From: an uncultured bacterium
Lineage (GTDB): Bacteria; Actinomycetota; Coriobacteriia; Coriobacteriales; Coriobacteriaceae
Length of the DNA stretch: 37,451 bases
Direction: 5' to 3'
NCBI GenBank assembly: GCA_905214525.1
Contig: CAJMMN010000023.1
Coordinates: 1 to 37,451, forward strand
Below the pieces are notes generated by a model. It was not told where the DNA came from. It did no database searches and saw only the letters and a program-made list of their open reading frames with translations. Position numbers and translations under genes: made by a program. Positions 23,276 through 31,431 of the stretch are shown here, in pieces. Numbering within the stretch: the stretch's first letter is position 1; the number at the start of each line of letters is the position of its first letter.

Positions 23276-23638
23276 ATGCCCCAGGAAATCAAGATTGACG
23301 GCATCGGCATTTCGCCCGATGTTCTGACCGCCATCGTCTCGCGCGCCGTGTCCGATGTCGAGGGCATCGCCTCCGTTGGCGTCAAGGACCTTGCCACCAA
23401 CCTTGTCTCCATGATGCTCTCGTCCAAGGCCCCGGCTTCCGAGCCGGCGGTCGAGACCGAGGTCGTCGGCGACAAGCTCGCACTCACCGTGCGCGTTGTG
23501 GTGTTCTTTGGCTATCCGTTCAAGAAACTCGCCGAGGCCGTTCGCGCTGCCGTGGTCGCTGCCATCGATGCCCAGGTGGGCGTTGAGGTCGAGCGCGTTG
23601 ACGTTTGCATCGACGGCCTCGTTTTCCCCAAGGAGTAA
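23276..23638 (+). CDS. Asp23/Gls24 family envelope stress protein
   Basis: 120 residues matching the Asp23/Gls24 (YloU) family, including the ISPDVLTAIVSRAVSDVEGIASVG helix region and VRVVVFFGYPF strand. Members are membrane-proximal proteins linked to cell-wall stress; the biochemical role is poorly known. AGGAGG precedes the ATG. It sits between efp and nusB, 24 bases after efp and 3 before nusB, an arrangement also common in Firmicutes. Confidence 0.88.
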   Translation: MPQEIKIDGIGISPDVLTAIVSRAVSDVEGIASVGVKDLATNLVSMMLSSKAPASEPAVETEVVGDKLALTVRVVVFFGYPFKKLAEAVRAAVVAAIDAQVGVEVERVDVCIDGLVFPKE

Positions 23639-23641
23639 CCT

Positions 23642-24226
23642 TTGAGCCTTAAGGTTTATCGCGGGCGTACGCTTGCCCGCAGTCAGGCGCTGCAGCTGCT
23701 GTTCCAGGCCGAGGCCACGGACAGCCCGCTCGAGCGCGTCCTCGAGGGCGATTTCCTGATCTCGAAGGGCCCCCTCGACCCCTATGCGCTGGAGCTGTGC
23801 CGCGGTGCCTACGAGCATATCGATCGCATCGACTGTGCCCTGCGCGCCGTCGCCAAGAACTGGGATCTTATGCGCATGCCCGGCGCCGACCGCAATCTGC
23901 TGCGTATCGCCGTCTATGAGATGCGTTTCCTCACCGACGAGGAGGTCTCGGACGCCATCGTGATCAACGAGGCCGTCGAGCTCGCCAAGGCCTATGGCAC
24001 CGACCAGTCCGCGTCGTTCGTCAACGGCGTGCTGGGCAAGATCGCTCGCAGCGAGGAGCTGCCGGGCGAGGACTTGTACCAAGAGCTGCTCGCCGAGGAT
24101 CGCGCTCGCGAGGAGGCCCAGACTGCCGAGGCTGCCGCTAAAGTTGCGGTTGCCCAGGCTGAGGCTGGTGTGCTGGCTGAGGGCGCGGACGCCGCCGAGA
24201 CTGATGTCGACTCCGTCGAGGAGTAG
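23642..24226 (+). CDS. nusB: Transcription antitermination factor NusB
   Basis: 194 residues. The all-helical NusB domain covers about 1-145 (ARSQALQLLFQAEAT, then NLLRIAVYEMRFL and NEAVELAKAYGTDQSASFVNGVLGKI). The remaining 45-50 residues are an acidic, Ala/Glu-rich extension not found in E. coli NusB. It binds boxA RNA with S10 (NusE) for rRNA antitermination. The start is TTG at 23642 with AAGGAG six bases upstream, which overlaps the asp23 stop region. Confidence 0.93.
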   Translation: MSLKVYRGRTLARSQALQLLFQAEATDSPLERVLEGDFLISKGPLDPYALELCRGAYEHIDRIDCALRAVAKNWDLMRMPGADRNLLRIAVYEMRFLTDEEVSDAIVINEAVELAKAYGTDQSASFVNGVLGKIARSEELPGEDLYQELLAEDRAREEAQTAEAAAKVAVAQAEAGVLAEGADAAETDVDSVEE

Positions 24227-24228
24227 CC

Positions 24229-24468
24229 ATGCCAGAGGGTTCCGTCCGCAACTTTGATGAGATTTCGGACCGTCTGGACCAGATCATCGCTACCGTTCGC
24301 TCCAAGGATACGTCCTTGGAGCGTTCACTCGATCTGTTTGACGAGGCGATTGAGCTGGGCTCCCGCGCGGTCGATATGGTCGACAAGTTTGAGCTGACGC
24401 CTCGTGAGGCCGATAAGCTCGAGCAGGAATACGATGAGGATGCGGCAAACGAATCCCAGGATAGCTAG
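24229..24468 (+). CDS. xseB: Exodeoxyribonuclease VII small subunit
   Basis: 79 residues, a two-helix coiled-coil protein with the XseB pattern NFDEISDRLDQIIATVRSK and LDLFDEAIELG. It pairs with XseA to make exonuclease VII. Its ATG is two bases after the nusB stop. xseA, usually adjacent, is not in the window. The C-terminus has an acidic tail (QEYDEDAANESQDS). Confidence 0.88.
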   Translation: MPEGSVRNFDEISDRLDQIIATVRSKDTSLERSLDLFDEAIELGSRAVDMVDKFELTPREADKLEQEYDEDAANESQDS

Positions 24469-24503
24469 GCCGCATCTCCGGATACGAATGGTTGATGGCA
24501 TTC

Positions 24504-25307
24504 ATGAAACGCGTGCGTCTCGATGACGAACTGATTTCACAGGGCATCTGCGCCGATCGCGCGGATGCCCTTCGCACTCTTATGGCCGGCTTGGTCTCGA
24601 GTGGCGGCGAGCGCTTGACTTCGCCGGGCCTTAAGGTGACCCCGGGCCTGCCGCTGCACGTGAAGGGGCGCATTCCCTATGTTGGCCGCGGCGGGCTTAA
24701 GCTCGAAGGCGCGCTCGATGCATTTGGCATCAATCCGACGGGCCTTGCCTGTCTGGATGTGGGCTGCTCTACCGGCGGCTTTACCGATTGCCTGCTCAAG
24801 CGCGGAGCTGCGACCGTTGTCTCGGTGGACGTGGGCCGTGCCCAGTTTGATTGGTCGCTGCGTCAGGACGATCGCGTGACGCTGCATGAGCGCACAAACG
24901 TGACGCAGCTGCCTGAGCTTGGCTATGCCGGCGCCATCGACCTGACTGTGTGTGATGTCTCGTTTACCAGCATCGCGAATATCATCGACGCCGTGCTGGC
25001 GTGCCTGAAGCCTTCGGGTTCGTTCTGCACGCTCGTAAAGCCCCAGTTTGAGGCGCCGGCTGCGCTGGTGGGCGAGGGCGGTATCGTGACCGACCCCGCC
25101 GTCCGCCGCGATACGCTCGTGGCGGCGATTGAGCTTTTTGCCGCCAAGGGCCTGTTCCCGCTTGACGTGTGCGTGTCGCCCATCCATGGCGCTAAGGGCA
25201 ACGTTGAGTTTTTCTTGTACGGCACAAGGTTTGTCCCCGGGGAGCGCGCCGACGATGAGCTGCAATCCCAGGTATCGGCTTTGAGCGAGAAAGCTGCAAC
25301 GCTATGA
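24504..25307 (+). CDS. tlyA: TlyA-family rRNA 2'-O-methyltransferase
   Basis: 267 residues from the chosen ATG (24504), which gives MKRVRLDDEL, the usual TlyA N-terminus; ATG at 24495 would add three. An S4 domain (about 1-60) precedes a Rossmann methyltransferase with DVGCSTGGFTDCLL (SAM site). The catalytic tetrad Lys-Asp-Lys-Glu is visible: GRGGLKLEG, CDVSF, LVKPQFE and NVEFF. In mycobacteria TlyA methylates 16S and 23S rRNA and sets capreomycin sensitivity; target sites here are inferred. The linker serine (YVSRGG) is Gly here. It overlaps nadK by four bases (ATGA), as in the actinobacterial tlyA-nadK-recN cluster. Confidence 0.93.
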   Translation: MKRVRLDDELISQGICADRADALRTLMAGLVSSGGERLTSPGLKVTPGLPLHVKGRIPYVGRGGLKLEGALDAFGINPTGLACLDVGCSTGGFTDCLLKRGAATVVSVDVGRAQFDWSLRQDDRVTLHERTNVTQLPELGYAGAIDLTVCDVSFTSIANIIDAVLACLKPSGSFCTLVKPQFEAPAALVGEGGIVTDPAVRRDTLVAAIELFAAKGLFPLDVCVSPIHGAKGNVEFFLYGTRFVPGERADDELQSQVSALSEKAATL

Positions 25308-26164
25308 AGGTCTTTCTGGTTCCCAATTACTACAAGCAAGAGGCGGTCGAGAGCGGCCTGATGCTCGAGCTTTGGCTTTCGCGCCAAGGCTACGAGGTCG
25401 CATGGGCGGCCGATCAGCGATCGAAGATTCAAAGCACGCCTGATATTGACGGCTCAGATCTGGTCATTACACTCGGCGGCGACGGTACGTTGCTGCGCGC
25501 TGCCCGCATCCTCAACCATCGCGAGATTCCTATCCTTGGTCTTTCCTATGGTCACCTGGGCTTTTTAACTGCTGCGAGCCCCGAGGAGCGCGACATTCTG
25601 CAGGTCGTGAGCGATGCTCTGTCCGGCGAGCTCCACGTGAGCCGCCGCGCCACCATCGCCGCGGATATCGTGTCCGTGCGCGAAGACGGCACGAAGGATG
25701 TCGTGCGCACGTTTGCCCTCAACGATATGGCACTTACGCGCGGCCCCCTGTCCGATATGGTTGAGTTTGACATCACGGTGTCCGGCCATCATATCGACCG
25801 CCTGCGCGGCGATGGTGTGGTCGTATCGACGGCGACCGGCTCCACCGGCTACGCGCTTTCCGCCGGCGGTCCCATTGTCAGCCCCGATTACACGGGTATG
25901 GTCTGTGTGCCCATCGCCCCGCATACCATTCAGGCTCGCGCTTTTTTGACCTCGCCGAGTGATGTAGTCGAGATCTTTATGTCCGATGATCGCCCGAGTG
26001 TGCCGGCCATTGCCATCGACGGACAGTTTATTACCTGCGATGGCACGGTCGAGAGCGTGGCCGTGCGCCGTGGTCCCGGCGACGTGCTGCTGCTCGATTA
26101 CGGTCCCGAGAGCTTCTATAACTCGGTGAGTCGCGTGTTCTATGGAGTGCGCCATGATCGATGA
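25304..26164 (+). CDS. nadK: NAD kinase
   Basis: 286 residues. The GGDGT motif at 58-62 and GSTGYALSAGGPIV near 180 are the two NAD kinase signatures. The enzyme phosphorylates NAD+ to NADP+ with ATP (or polyphosphate in some actinobacteria). The ATG lies in the tlyA stop (ATGA). It overlaps recN by 11 bases. Confidence 0.96.
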   Translation: MKVFLVPNYYKQEAVESGLMLELWLSRQGYEVAWAADQRSKIQSTPDIDGSDLVITLGGDGTLLRAARILNHREIPILGLSYGHLGFLTAASPEERDILQVVSDALSGELHVSRRATIAADIVSVREDGTKDVVRTFALNDMALTRGPLSDMVEFDITVSGHHIDRLRGDGVVVSTATGSTGYALSAGGPIVSPDYTGMVCVPIAPHTIQARAFLTSPSDVVEIFMSDDRPSVPAIAIDGQFITCDGTVESVAVRRGPGDVLLLDYGPESFYNSVSRVFYGVRHDR

Positions 26165-27782
26165 GCTGCAGGTTTCCAACATCGCGCTCATTCGCGAGGC
26201 GACGTTGGTTCCGAGTGCGGGCCTAACGGTTTTGACCGGCGAGACCGGCGCCGGCAAGACCGCGCTGCTCTCGGCCCTCAAGCTTATTTTGGGCGAGCGC
26301 GCGGATTCGTCGACGGTGCGCGAGGGCGAGGCGCTGGCGAGCGTCGAGGCGCGCCTGTTCGACGGTCCGCACGACACGGAGGGGTTCACCGTACAGCGTA
26401 GCCTTTCTGCCGAGGGCCGCAGCCGCGTGAAGATTGACGGTCGCATTGCCAGCGTGCGCGAGCTTTCCGAGCGCGTCGGCGTGATGATGGATCTGTGCGG
26501 CCAGCATGAACATCAGCGCCTGCTCGATCCGGCACATCATGTTGCCATGGTCGATGCCTGGGCTGGTCGCTCTGCGCTCGAGGCGCTGGAAAAGTACCGT
26601 GTCTGCTTTAAGGCGTCGCGTGCGGCTGCCAAGGAGGTCCGTCGCGTAGAGGAGGCGTCGCGAGCGCAGGGGAGTCGCGTCGAGGAGGCGCGCTTCGCCC
26701 TGGAGCGTATCGCCGAGGTTGACCCCAAGCCGGGTGAGTATGAGGAGCTCGAGGAACTGCTGCCGCGCTCCGAGCATGCCGAGGTGCTGGTGGCGACGGC
26801 CAACGATGCCCATGCATCGCTTACTTCCGAAGGGGGAGCGCTCGATGCCGTGAACGGCGCCGTGGCAGAACTGTCGCGCATGGCTACCGTCGATCGCAAA
26901 CTGGGTGACATCGCCGACGCACTTTCGGATGCCTGCATCTCCCTTGAGGATAGCGCGAACGAGCTTCGTGCCTATCGCGATGGCGTCGCCTTCGACCCGC
27001 GCGAGCTCGCTCGCATGCGCGAGCGGTATTCCGACCTTAAGGGACTTCTGCGGCAGTGGGGTCCCACCATGGACGATGTATTTGCCATGCGTGACCACTC
27101 GCGGGAGTTGTTATCGCTGGTGGACGATGGTGACGAGCAGATTAGGAAGGCACGCGAGGCACTCGGCGCGGCGGAGCACGAACTGTTCGCCGCTGCCAAG
27201 GCGCTTAAGCGCGCACGCAATACGGCAGCCCCGCGTTTTTGTCACGAGGTGGGTCGTCAGATGGCACGCCTCGAGATGGGCGGCGCTGAGCTGGTCTGGG
27301 AGTCCCGCGATCTCCCTCGCGCTGAGTGGACACCCGCGGGCCCTTCGAGCTACGAGCTTCTGTATCGCAGCGGTGCCGGATTGACGCCGCGCCCTCTGCG
27401 CCGCATTGCCTCGGGCGGCGAGCTCAGTCGCGTCATGCTGGCGAGCAAGGTGGTCTTGGGTAATGCTGACGGCGTCGACACACTGGTATTTGACGAAGTC
27501 GATGCCGGTGTCGGTGGTTCCACGGCTCGTGCTCTTGCTGGTGTGCTGGCCGATCTTGCCGCTACGCATCAAGTGATTGTCGTAACCCACTTGGCGCAAG
27601 TCGCCGTCATGGCCGACAAGCATTATGTTGTCAGCAAGGAGCCGGGCGATGTTCCCCAGACGCATTTGGACGAGGTAACCGGCGAAGCGCGTACCGCCGA
27701 GATCGCCCGCATGCTCAGCGGCGATCAGTCCGAGGCAAGCTTGGCCCACGCAAAGCAGATGCTCGAAGAAGTTCGAGGCTAG
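26154..27782 (+). CDS. recN: DNA repair protein RecN
   Basis: 542 residues, SMC-like: N-terminal Walker A GETGAGKT (29-36), a long coiled-coil middle (about 150-350, with many Glu/Arg/Ala heptads), and C-terminal Walker B with Asp447-Glu448 in LVFDEVDAGVGG, after the ABC signature SGGELSRVML. RecN joins DNA ends during double-strand break repair. I chose ATG 26154 with GGAG upstream; MIDELQVSNIALI is the classical N-terminus. It ends at a bidirectional hairpin facing the convergent rpiR-type gene. Confidence 0.96.
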   Translation: MIDELQVSNIALIREATLVPSAGLTVLTGETGAGKTALLSALKLILGERADSSTVREGEALASVEARLFDGPHDTEGFTVQRSLSAEGRSRVKIDGRIASVRELSERVGVMMDLCGQHEHQRLLDPAHHVAMVDAWAGRSALEALEKYRVCFKASRAAAKEVRRVEEASRAQGSRVEEARFALERIAEVDPKPGEYEELEELLPRSEHAEVLVATANDAHASLTSEGGALDAVNGAVAELSRMATVDRKLGDIADALSDACISLEDSANELRAYRDGVAFDPRELARMRERYSDLKGLLRQWGPTMDDVFAMRDHSRELLSLVDDGDEQIRKAREALGAAEHELFAAAKALKRARNTAAPRFCHEVGRQMARLEMGGAELVWESRDLPRAEWTPAGPSSYELLYRSGAGLTPRPLRRIASGGELSRVMLASKVVLGNADGVDTLVFDEVDAGVGGSTARALAGVLADLAATHQVIVVTHLAQVAVMADKHYVVSKEPGDVPQTHLDEVTGEARTAEIARMLSGDQSEASLAHAKQMLEEVRG

Positions 27783-27800
27783 GTCGTATCAGCGGTGTTG

Positions 27801-27833
27801 GTGGGACAAAATAGACTGAAATTTTTGTCCCAC
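27801..27833. terminator. Bidirectional terminator between convergent recN and RpiR genes
   Basis: GTGGGACAAAA (27801-27811) pairs perfectly with TTTTGTCCCAC (27823-27833) with an 11-nt loop. There are A/T tracts in the stem rather than a long T tail, so it acts both ways with modest strength. Confidence 0.7.
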
Positions 27834-27841
27834 TACGCGTT

Positions 27842-28699
27842 TTACTCAACGACCTTGTCCGGCTGGATGAGCTCCTCGTAGTAGCTGATATGTTCGCGAG
27901 CGTCTTCAATCTCGGGCAGCAGGAAGTTGTAGATAACTTCGATGATCATCGTGGCGCTGATCTTGGAGAACGCAAAGTCACCCGTCGTCAGCAGCGCCTC
28001 GTGGTTGACGGTATTAAAAGTGTAGTCTGCCAGGCGCGCGAGTGGAGACTTGCTGTCGCTGCTGATGACGACTACGGTGGCACCGCAGTCGCGAGCCGCT
28101 TTTGCCATGCGATTCAGTCGGCGCGACTTGCCGGAGTTTGAGATGAGCACGATGACGTCACCCGGGCGCAACGTGAGCGCAAAGCCGATTGATGTCTCGC
28201 TAATGGTGCTCGCCATGCAGCGCAGGCCCAGCTGCGAAAACTTAAACGTCGCATCGAGCGCGACCGCGTTCGTATTGCCCACAGCCGCAAACTCAATAAC
28301 CCCTGCATGCTTAAGGGCATGCACAACAGCCGCCAACGTATCGTGGTCGATCCCGTCGATGGTCGCATTAAGCTCGCTCACCTTGGCAGCCAGGATGTTC
28401 TTAAGGCTCTGCTCCATATTGTCGAGCGAGACTTCGTCAGTCAGGCCCTCGTTGCGCTGGCTTTCCAAATCCCTCGCCAACGAAAACTGAAAGCTGCGGA
28501 AGCTACCAAAGCCAAGTTTGCGGCAGAAGCGCGAAACGGTCGCCTCGGACGTGGCGGCGGCGCGTGAGAGCTGAGCCGCCGTGAGGCGTGGCGCCTCGGA
28601 CTGGTGCTCCAATATATAGTCGACAATGCGCTGCTCGGACTCGCTGTATCCCTGATGGGTACTAATGAGGGAAAGTGCGCTCTTGCTACTATCGGTCAT
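27842..28699 (-). CDS. MurR/RpiR family transcriptional regulator (HTH plus SIS)
   Basis: 285 residues from ATG 28699. The N-terminal HTH_6 domain covers about 15-85 (SEQRIVDYILEHQ ... TSEATVSRFCRKLGFGSF), and a SIS domain that binds a sugar phosphate covers about 120-270 (GNTNAVALD, SNSGKS, ISSDSKSPLA). The start is set by AGGAG upstream; an earlier in-frame ATG at 28747 touches the -10 box and is unlikely. It is transcribed divergently from fruA and likely controls the fructose PTS genes with fructose-1-phosphate or a related sugar phosphate as ligand; this is inferred from position and family. Confidence 0.88.
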   Translation of the reverse strand: MTDSSKSALSLISTHQGYSESEQRIVDYILEHQSEAPRLTAAQLSRAAATSEATVSRFCRKLGFGSFRSFQFSLARDLESQRNEGLTDEVSLDNMEQSLKNILAAKVSELNATIDGIDHDTLAAVVHALKHAGVIEFAAVGNTNAVALDATFKFSQLGLRCMASTISETSIGFALTLRPGDVIVLISNSGKSRRLNRMAKAARDCGATVVVISSDSKSPLARLADYTFNTVNHEALLTTGDFAFSKISATMIIEVIYNFLLPEIEDAREHISYYEELIQPDKVVE

Positions 28700-28747
28700 G
28701 GATGGCTCCTGGTTGGCATGAAAATCGGAATCGTTTTGTAATGTCAT

Positions 28748-28753
28748 AGTATA
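28748..28753 (-). promoter_or_regulatory. -10 element of the RpiR-type gene
   Basis: TATACT on the minus strand (AGTATA on plus). A transcript from here would start near 28741, downstream of the ATG at 28747, which favours the start at 28699. No convincing -35 is seen. Confidence 0.5.
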
Positions 28754-28800
28754 GGGGGATTTTCAATAACAAGATACACCTTGCCGTTTCAAGTGTTGAT

Positions 28801-28898
28801 GGTAAACTTTCACCTACCGTTTACGGTTATGAAAGAACCTTTCACCGGAGAATTGCACCTTGTCTCTTCTCACGCGGACGGTAGGTTGGTATCTTTCA
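28801..28898 (+). promoter_or_regulatory. Candidate operator region upstream of fruA
   Basis: Repeated elements: CTTTCA at 28807-28812 and 28893-28898, the palindrome TGAAAGAACCTTTCA at 28830-28844, GTAAAC (28802-28807) facing GTTTAC (28819-28824), and ACCGTTTACGGT at 28816-28827. ACCTACCGT (28812-28820) returns inverted as ACGGTAGGT at 28878-28886. Such density fits operators of the divergent RpiR-type regulator. I cannot assign a fruA promoter with confidence. Confidence 0.5.
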
Positions 28899-28971
28899 GT
28901 TGTGGAAAAGCGCGCAAGGACGCGCGTGTAGGGGAGCGCCTGCGGGCGCAAAACTTTAAAAGGAGGGACAC

Positions 28972-30975
28972 ATGGCTAAGTTTGACATCATAGCCGCCAC
29001 CGGTTGCCCGACCGGCATTGCGCACACCTTCATGGCTAAGGAGGCGCTGGAGAAGGCAGCTGCCGAGCGCGGTCTGACCATTAAGGTCGAGACTCATGGC
29101 CAGGTCGGTGTCGAGAACGAGCTCACCAAGAGTGAGATCGCTGGTGCCAAGGCCGTCGTCGTCGCAGCCGACAAGGATGTCCAGGCTGAGCGTTTCGCCG
29201 GTAAGCCCATGGTTTCCGTTGGTGTTTCCAAGGCCCTGTCCGTTGAGGCCGCCGGTAAGCTGATTGACCGCGCGCTCGCCGCCAAGGGCGACAACACGGT
29301 TGCAGCCGCTGCCGATGTCGAGGACGAGGTCGAGGAGAAGGAGTCCATCGGTCACGTCATCTACAAGCACCTCATGAACGGCGTCAGCCACATGCTGGTC
29401 TTCGTCGTCGCCGGTGGTGTTCTGACCGCCGTCTCGTTCCTGTGGGGCATCACATCCTTCGATTCGACGGCTGCTGACTACAACAGCTTCGCCGCCATGC
29501 TCAAGATCATCGGCGGCATCGCCATGAACCTCATGGTTCCGGTGCTTTCCGCCTACATCGCCGAGTCCATCGGTAAGCGCCCGGCGCTCGTCCCTGGTTT
29601 TGTTGCCGGTATGATCGCCATTCAGGGCCTGCCTGTTAACGCCGAGACCGGCATGATCGACGCCGGTGGCGCCGGCGTGGGCTTCGGCTTCCTGGGCGGC
29701 ATCGTCGGCGGCTTCCTCGCTGGCTATGTCATCCTGCTGCTCGAGAAGGTCTTTGCCGGTCTGCCCAAGAACCTGGACGGCCTCAAGGCTATCTTCCTGT
29801 ACCCGCTGTTCTCGACCGCCATCGTCGGTCTGGTCATGCTCGGCATCTCCGGCCCCATGGCTGCCATCAACACCGCCATGATGGACTTCCTCAAGGGCCT
29901 GTCCGCCTCTGGCGCCGTTGTCCTGGGTCTTGCCATCGGCTGCATGTGCGCCTTTGACATGGGTGGCCCGGTCAACAAGGCTGCTTACGTTACCGGTACC
30001 GCCATGCTCACCGAGGCACTGGCTGCCGGCGTTGGCACCGATACCTACAATTTCGGCACCAACTTCATGGCTGCCGTCTCCGCAGCTTGCATCGTTCCAC
30101 CGCTGATCACCACCTTCGCCGTCGTTGTCGGCAAGAAGTACTTCAGCCAGGAGGATCACGACGCCGGTATCGTCAACCTCATTCTTGGTTGCACCCACAT
30201 CACCGAGGGCGCCATTCCGTTCATGACCAAGAACATCTGGCCGGTCATGCCCATCATGATGCTCGGTTCCTCTATCGCTTCGATCCTGACCATTATGTTC
30301 AACGTTCACGATCCGGCGCCTCACGGTGGTTTCCTGGTCCTGCCCGTTGTCGAGAACGGTCCGCTTTGGGTCCTCGCGATCCTCATCGGTGCTGTTGTCG
30401 GTGGCATCCTGTTCGTGGCCTTCAAGAAGTACGACTTCGAGAAGAATCAGAAGGCCGCTCCTGTAGCCAAGCCGGTTGAGGCTTCCAAGGCCGCTGCCGT
30501 TGAGGCCCCTAAGGCCGAGGCTGCCGACTTCGTGAAGGTTGAGAATGTCTTTGTCGCCGAGGACTTCGCTTCTCGTGACGAGGCTCTGAGCTTCGTTTCC
30601 AAACAGGCTGTCAAGGCCGGTATCGCCAGCGACGCCGACGCCGTGATGAACGCCTTCCTGGCCCGCGAGGCCGAGGGCACCACGGGCATGATGGAGGGCT
30701 TCGCCATCCCGCATGCCAAGTCCGACGCCATTACCGAGGCTGCCGTCATCGTCGTCAAGGACGAATCCGGCGTGACCGGTTGGGACACCATGGACGGCGC
30801 TCCCGTCAACGTGGCTATCGCCCTGCTCATCCCCGGTGCACAGGCTGGCACCACGCACCTCAAGATCCTGTCCAAGGTCGCCGAGGCGCTCATGGACGAG
30901 GACTTCCGTGGCACCGTCAAGGGTTCCACCGACGCCGCCGAGATCGCCAAGACGATCAACGCTCGCCTGGTCTAA
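28972..30975 (+). CDS. fruA: Fructose-specific PTS enzyme II, domain order B-C-A
   Basis: 667 residues. The EIIB-fructose domain is N-terminal (1-about 105) with phosphorylated Cys12 in GCPTGIAHT. EIIC (about 120-490) has about ten membrane segments, including the GGPVNKAAY region. A charged Ala-Lys linker (about 492-520) leads to a C-terminal EIIA (about 520-667) with phosphorylated His581 in GFAIPHAKSD. It takes up fructose as fructose-1-phosphate. The usual single-chain fructose permease of Gram-positives is A-B-C, so A at the C-terminus is unusual. AGGAGG precedes the ATG. It is followed by its own terminator (31014-31046). Confidence 0.93.
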   Translation: MAKFDIIAATGCPTGIAHTFMAKEALEKAAAERGLTIKVETHGQVGVENELTKSEIAGAKAVVVAADKDVQAERFAGKPMVSVGVSKALSVEAAGKLIDRALAAKGDNTVAAAADVEDEVEEKESIGHVIYKHLMNGVSHMLVFVVAGGVLTAVSFLWGITSFDSTAADYNSFAAMLKIIGGIAMNLMVPVLSAYIAESIGKRPALVPGFVAGMIAIQGLPVNAETGMIDAGGAGVGFGFLGGIVGGFLAGYVILLLEKVFAGLPKNLDGLKAIFLYPLFSTAIVGLVMLGISGPMAAINTAMMDFLKGLSASGAVVLGLAIGCMCAFDMGGPVNKAAYVTGTAMLTEALAAGVGTDTYNFGTNFMAAVSAACIVPPLITTFAVVVGKKYFSQEDHDAGIVNLILGCTHITEGAIPFMTKNIWPVMPIMMLGSSIASILTIMFNVHDPAPHGGFLVLPVVENGPLWVLAILIGAVVGGILFVAFKKYDFEKNQKAAPVAKPVEASKAAAVEAPKAEAADFVKVENVFVAEDFASRDEALSFVSKQAVKAGIASDADAVMNAFLAREAEGTTGMMEGFAIPHAKSDAITEAAVIVVKDESGVTGWDTMDGAPVNVAIALLIPGAQAGTTHLKILSKVAEALMDEDFRGTVKGSTDAAEIAKTINARLV

Positions 30976-31013
30976 TTCCACAGTACGCGAATAACATCGC
31001 CCCCTGTAACAAA

Positions 31014-31046
31014 GGCGAGGACTCCCTACGGGTCCTCGCCTTTTTT
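31014..31046 (+). terminator. Terminator of fruA
   Basis: GGCGAGGAC (31014-31022) pairs with GTCCTCGCC (31032-31040), followed by TTTTTT. Confidence 0.9.
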
Positions 31047-31049
31047 CAT

Positions 31050-31110
31050 GCCACCTGGCACTTAGGGACGTTCCTTTCCTGCCGGCACCCCGGGACACTC
31101 CTTAGTCCCC
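31050..31110 (+). repeat. Degenerate GGGAC-rich repeat remnant
   Basis: Short repeats: CTTAGGGACGTTCC, then CCGGGACACTCC and AGTCCCC, with GGGAC/GTCCC able to pair. Related in flavour to the GGGGACAGGCACC loop element at 66-117 and 7713-7755. It covers part of the fruA-ptsH gap; no gene is supported there. Confidence 0.4.
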
Positions 31111-31214
31111 AACAGGGCATATATAGCCCTCATCGACTGAATCACCCACGCGAACAATAATTCAGCCAGAATTCCTTTTGCACGATATTTCTTGGACGGA
31201 AGCATGTTCCCGCA

Positions 31215-31343
31215 GCTCGCCTGCCGGGCGGGGCGGTTAAGTTTGTCGCGAGTTCCGCACGCAAAGGAAAGCACTTAATGTGCTTTCCGTCTTGCGCAGG
31301 ACTGTAGAGCAGCAAACTTAACCGCCCCGCCCGGCAGGCGAGC
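31215..31343 (+). repeat. Long perfect inverted repeat with a nested hairpin, upstream of ptsH
   Basis: Arms of 31 bp (31215-31245 and 31313-31343) are exact reverse complements, enclosing a second hairpin: GGAAAGCAC (31266-31274), TTAAT, GTGCTTTCC (31280-31288), lengthened by CGCAA/TTGCG (31260-31264 with 31292-31296). The outer arms are very GC-rich and end in CAAACTT. This could be a MITE-like or REP-like element, or a folded RNA. No transposase is nearby. Confidence 0.85.
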
Positions 31344-31397
31344 GGACAGCGAACGACATCTGTCCAACAATTCGTGCGAAACACAATGAAAAACCGT

Positions 31398-31417
31398 TTG
31401 ATGTGAGTTAATATAAA
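31398..31417 (+). promoter_or_regulatory. Candidate ptsH promoter
   Basis: TATAAA (31412-31417) is the best -10-like box, 66 bases before ptsH; TTGATG at 31398-31403 is too close to be its -35. Only a promoter region, not a defined pair. Confidence 0.3.
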
Positions 31418-31431
31418 CAACGTCGTGAATC

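Noticed and set aside
28870..31098. 742-codon open frame antisense to fruA
   Set aside because: Shadow frame with His/Asp/Gly-rich composition; contradicted by EIIB/EIIC/EIIA motifs on the plus strand.
31062..31274. 70-codon frame over the repeat upstream of ptsH
   Set aside because: It is read through the GGGAC repeat and one arm of the inverted repeat; no ribosome site or family.
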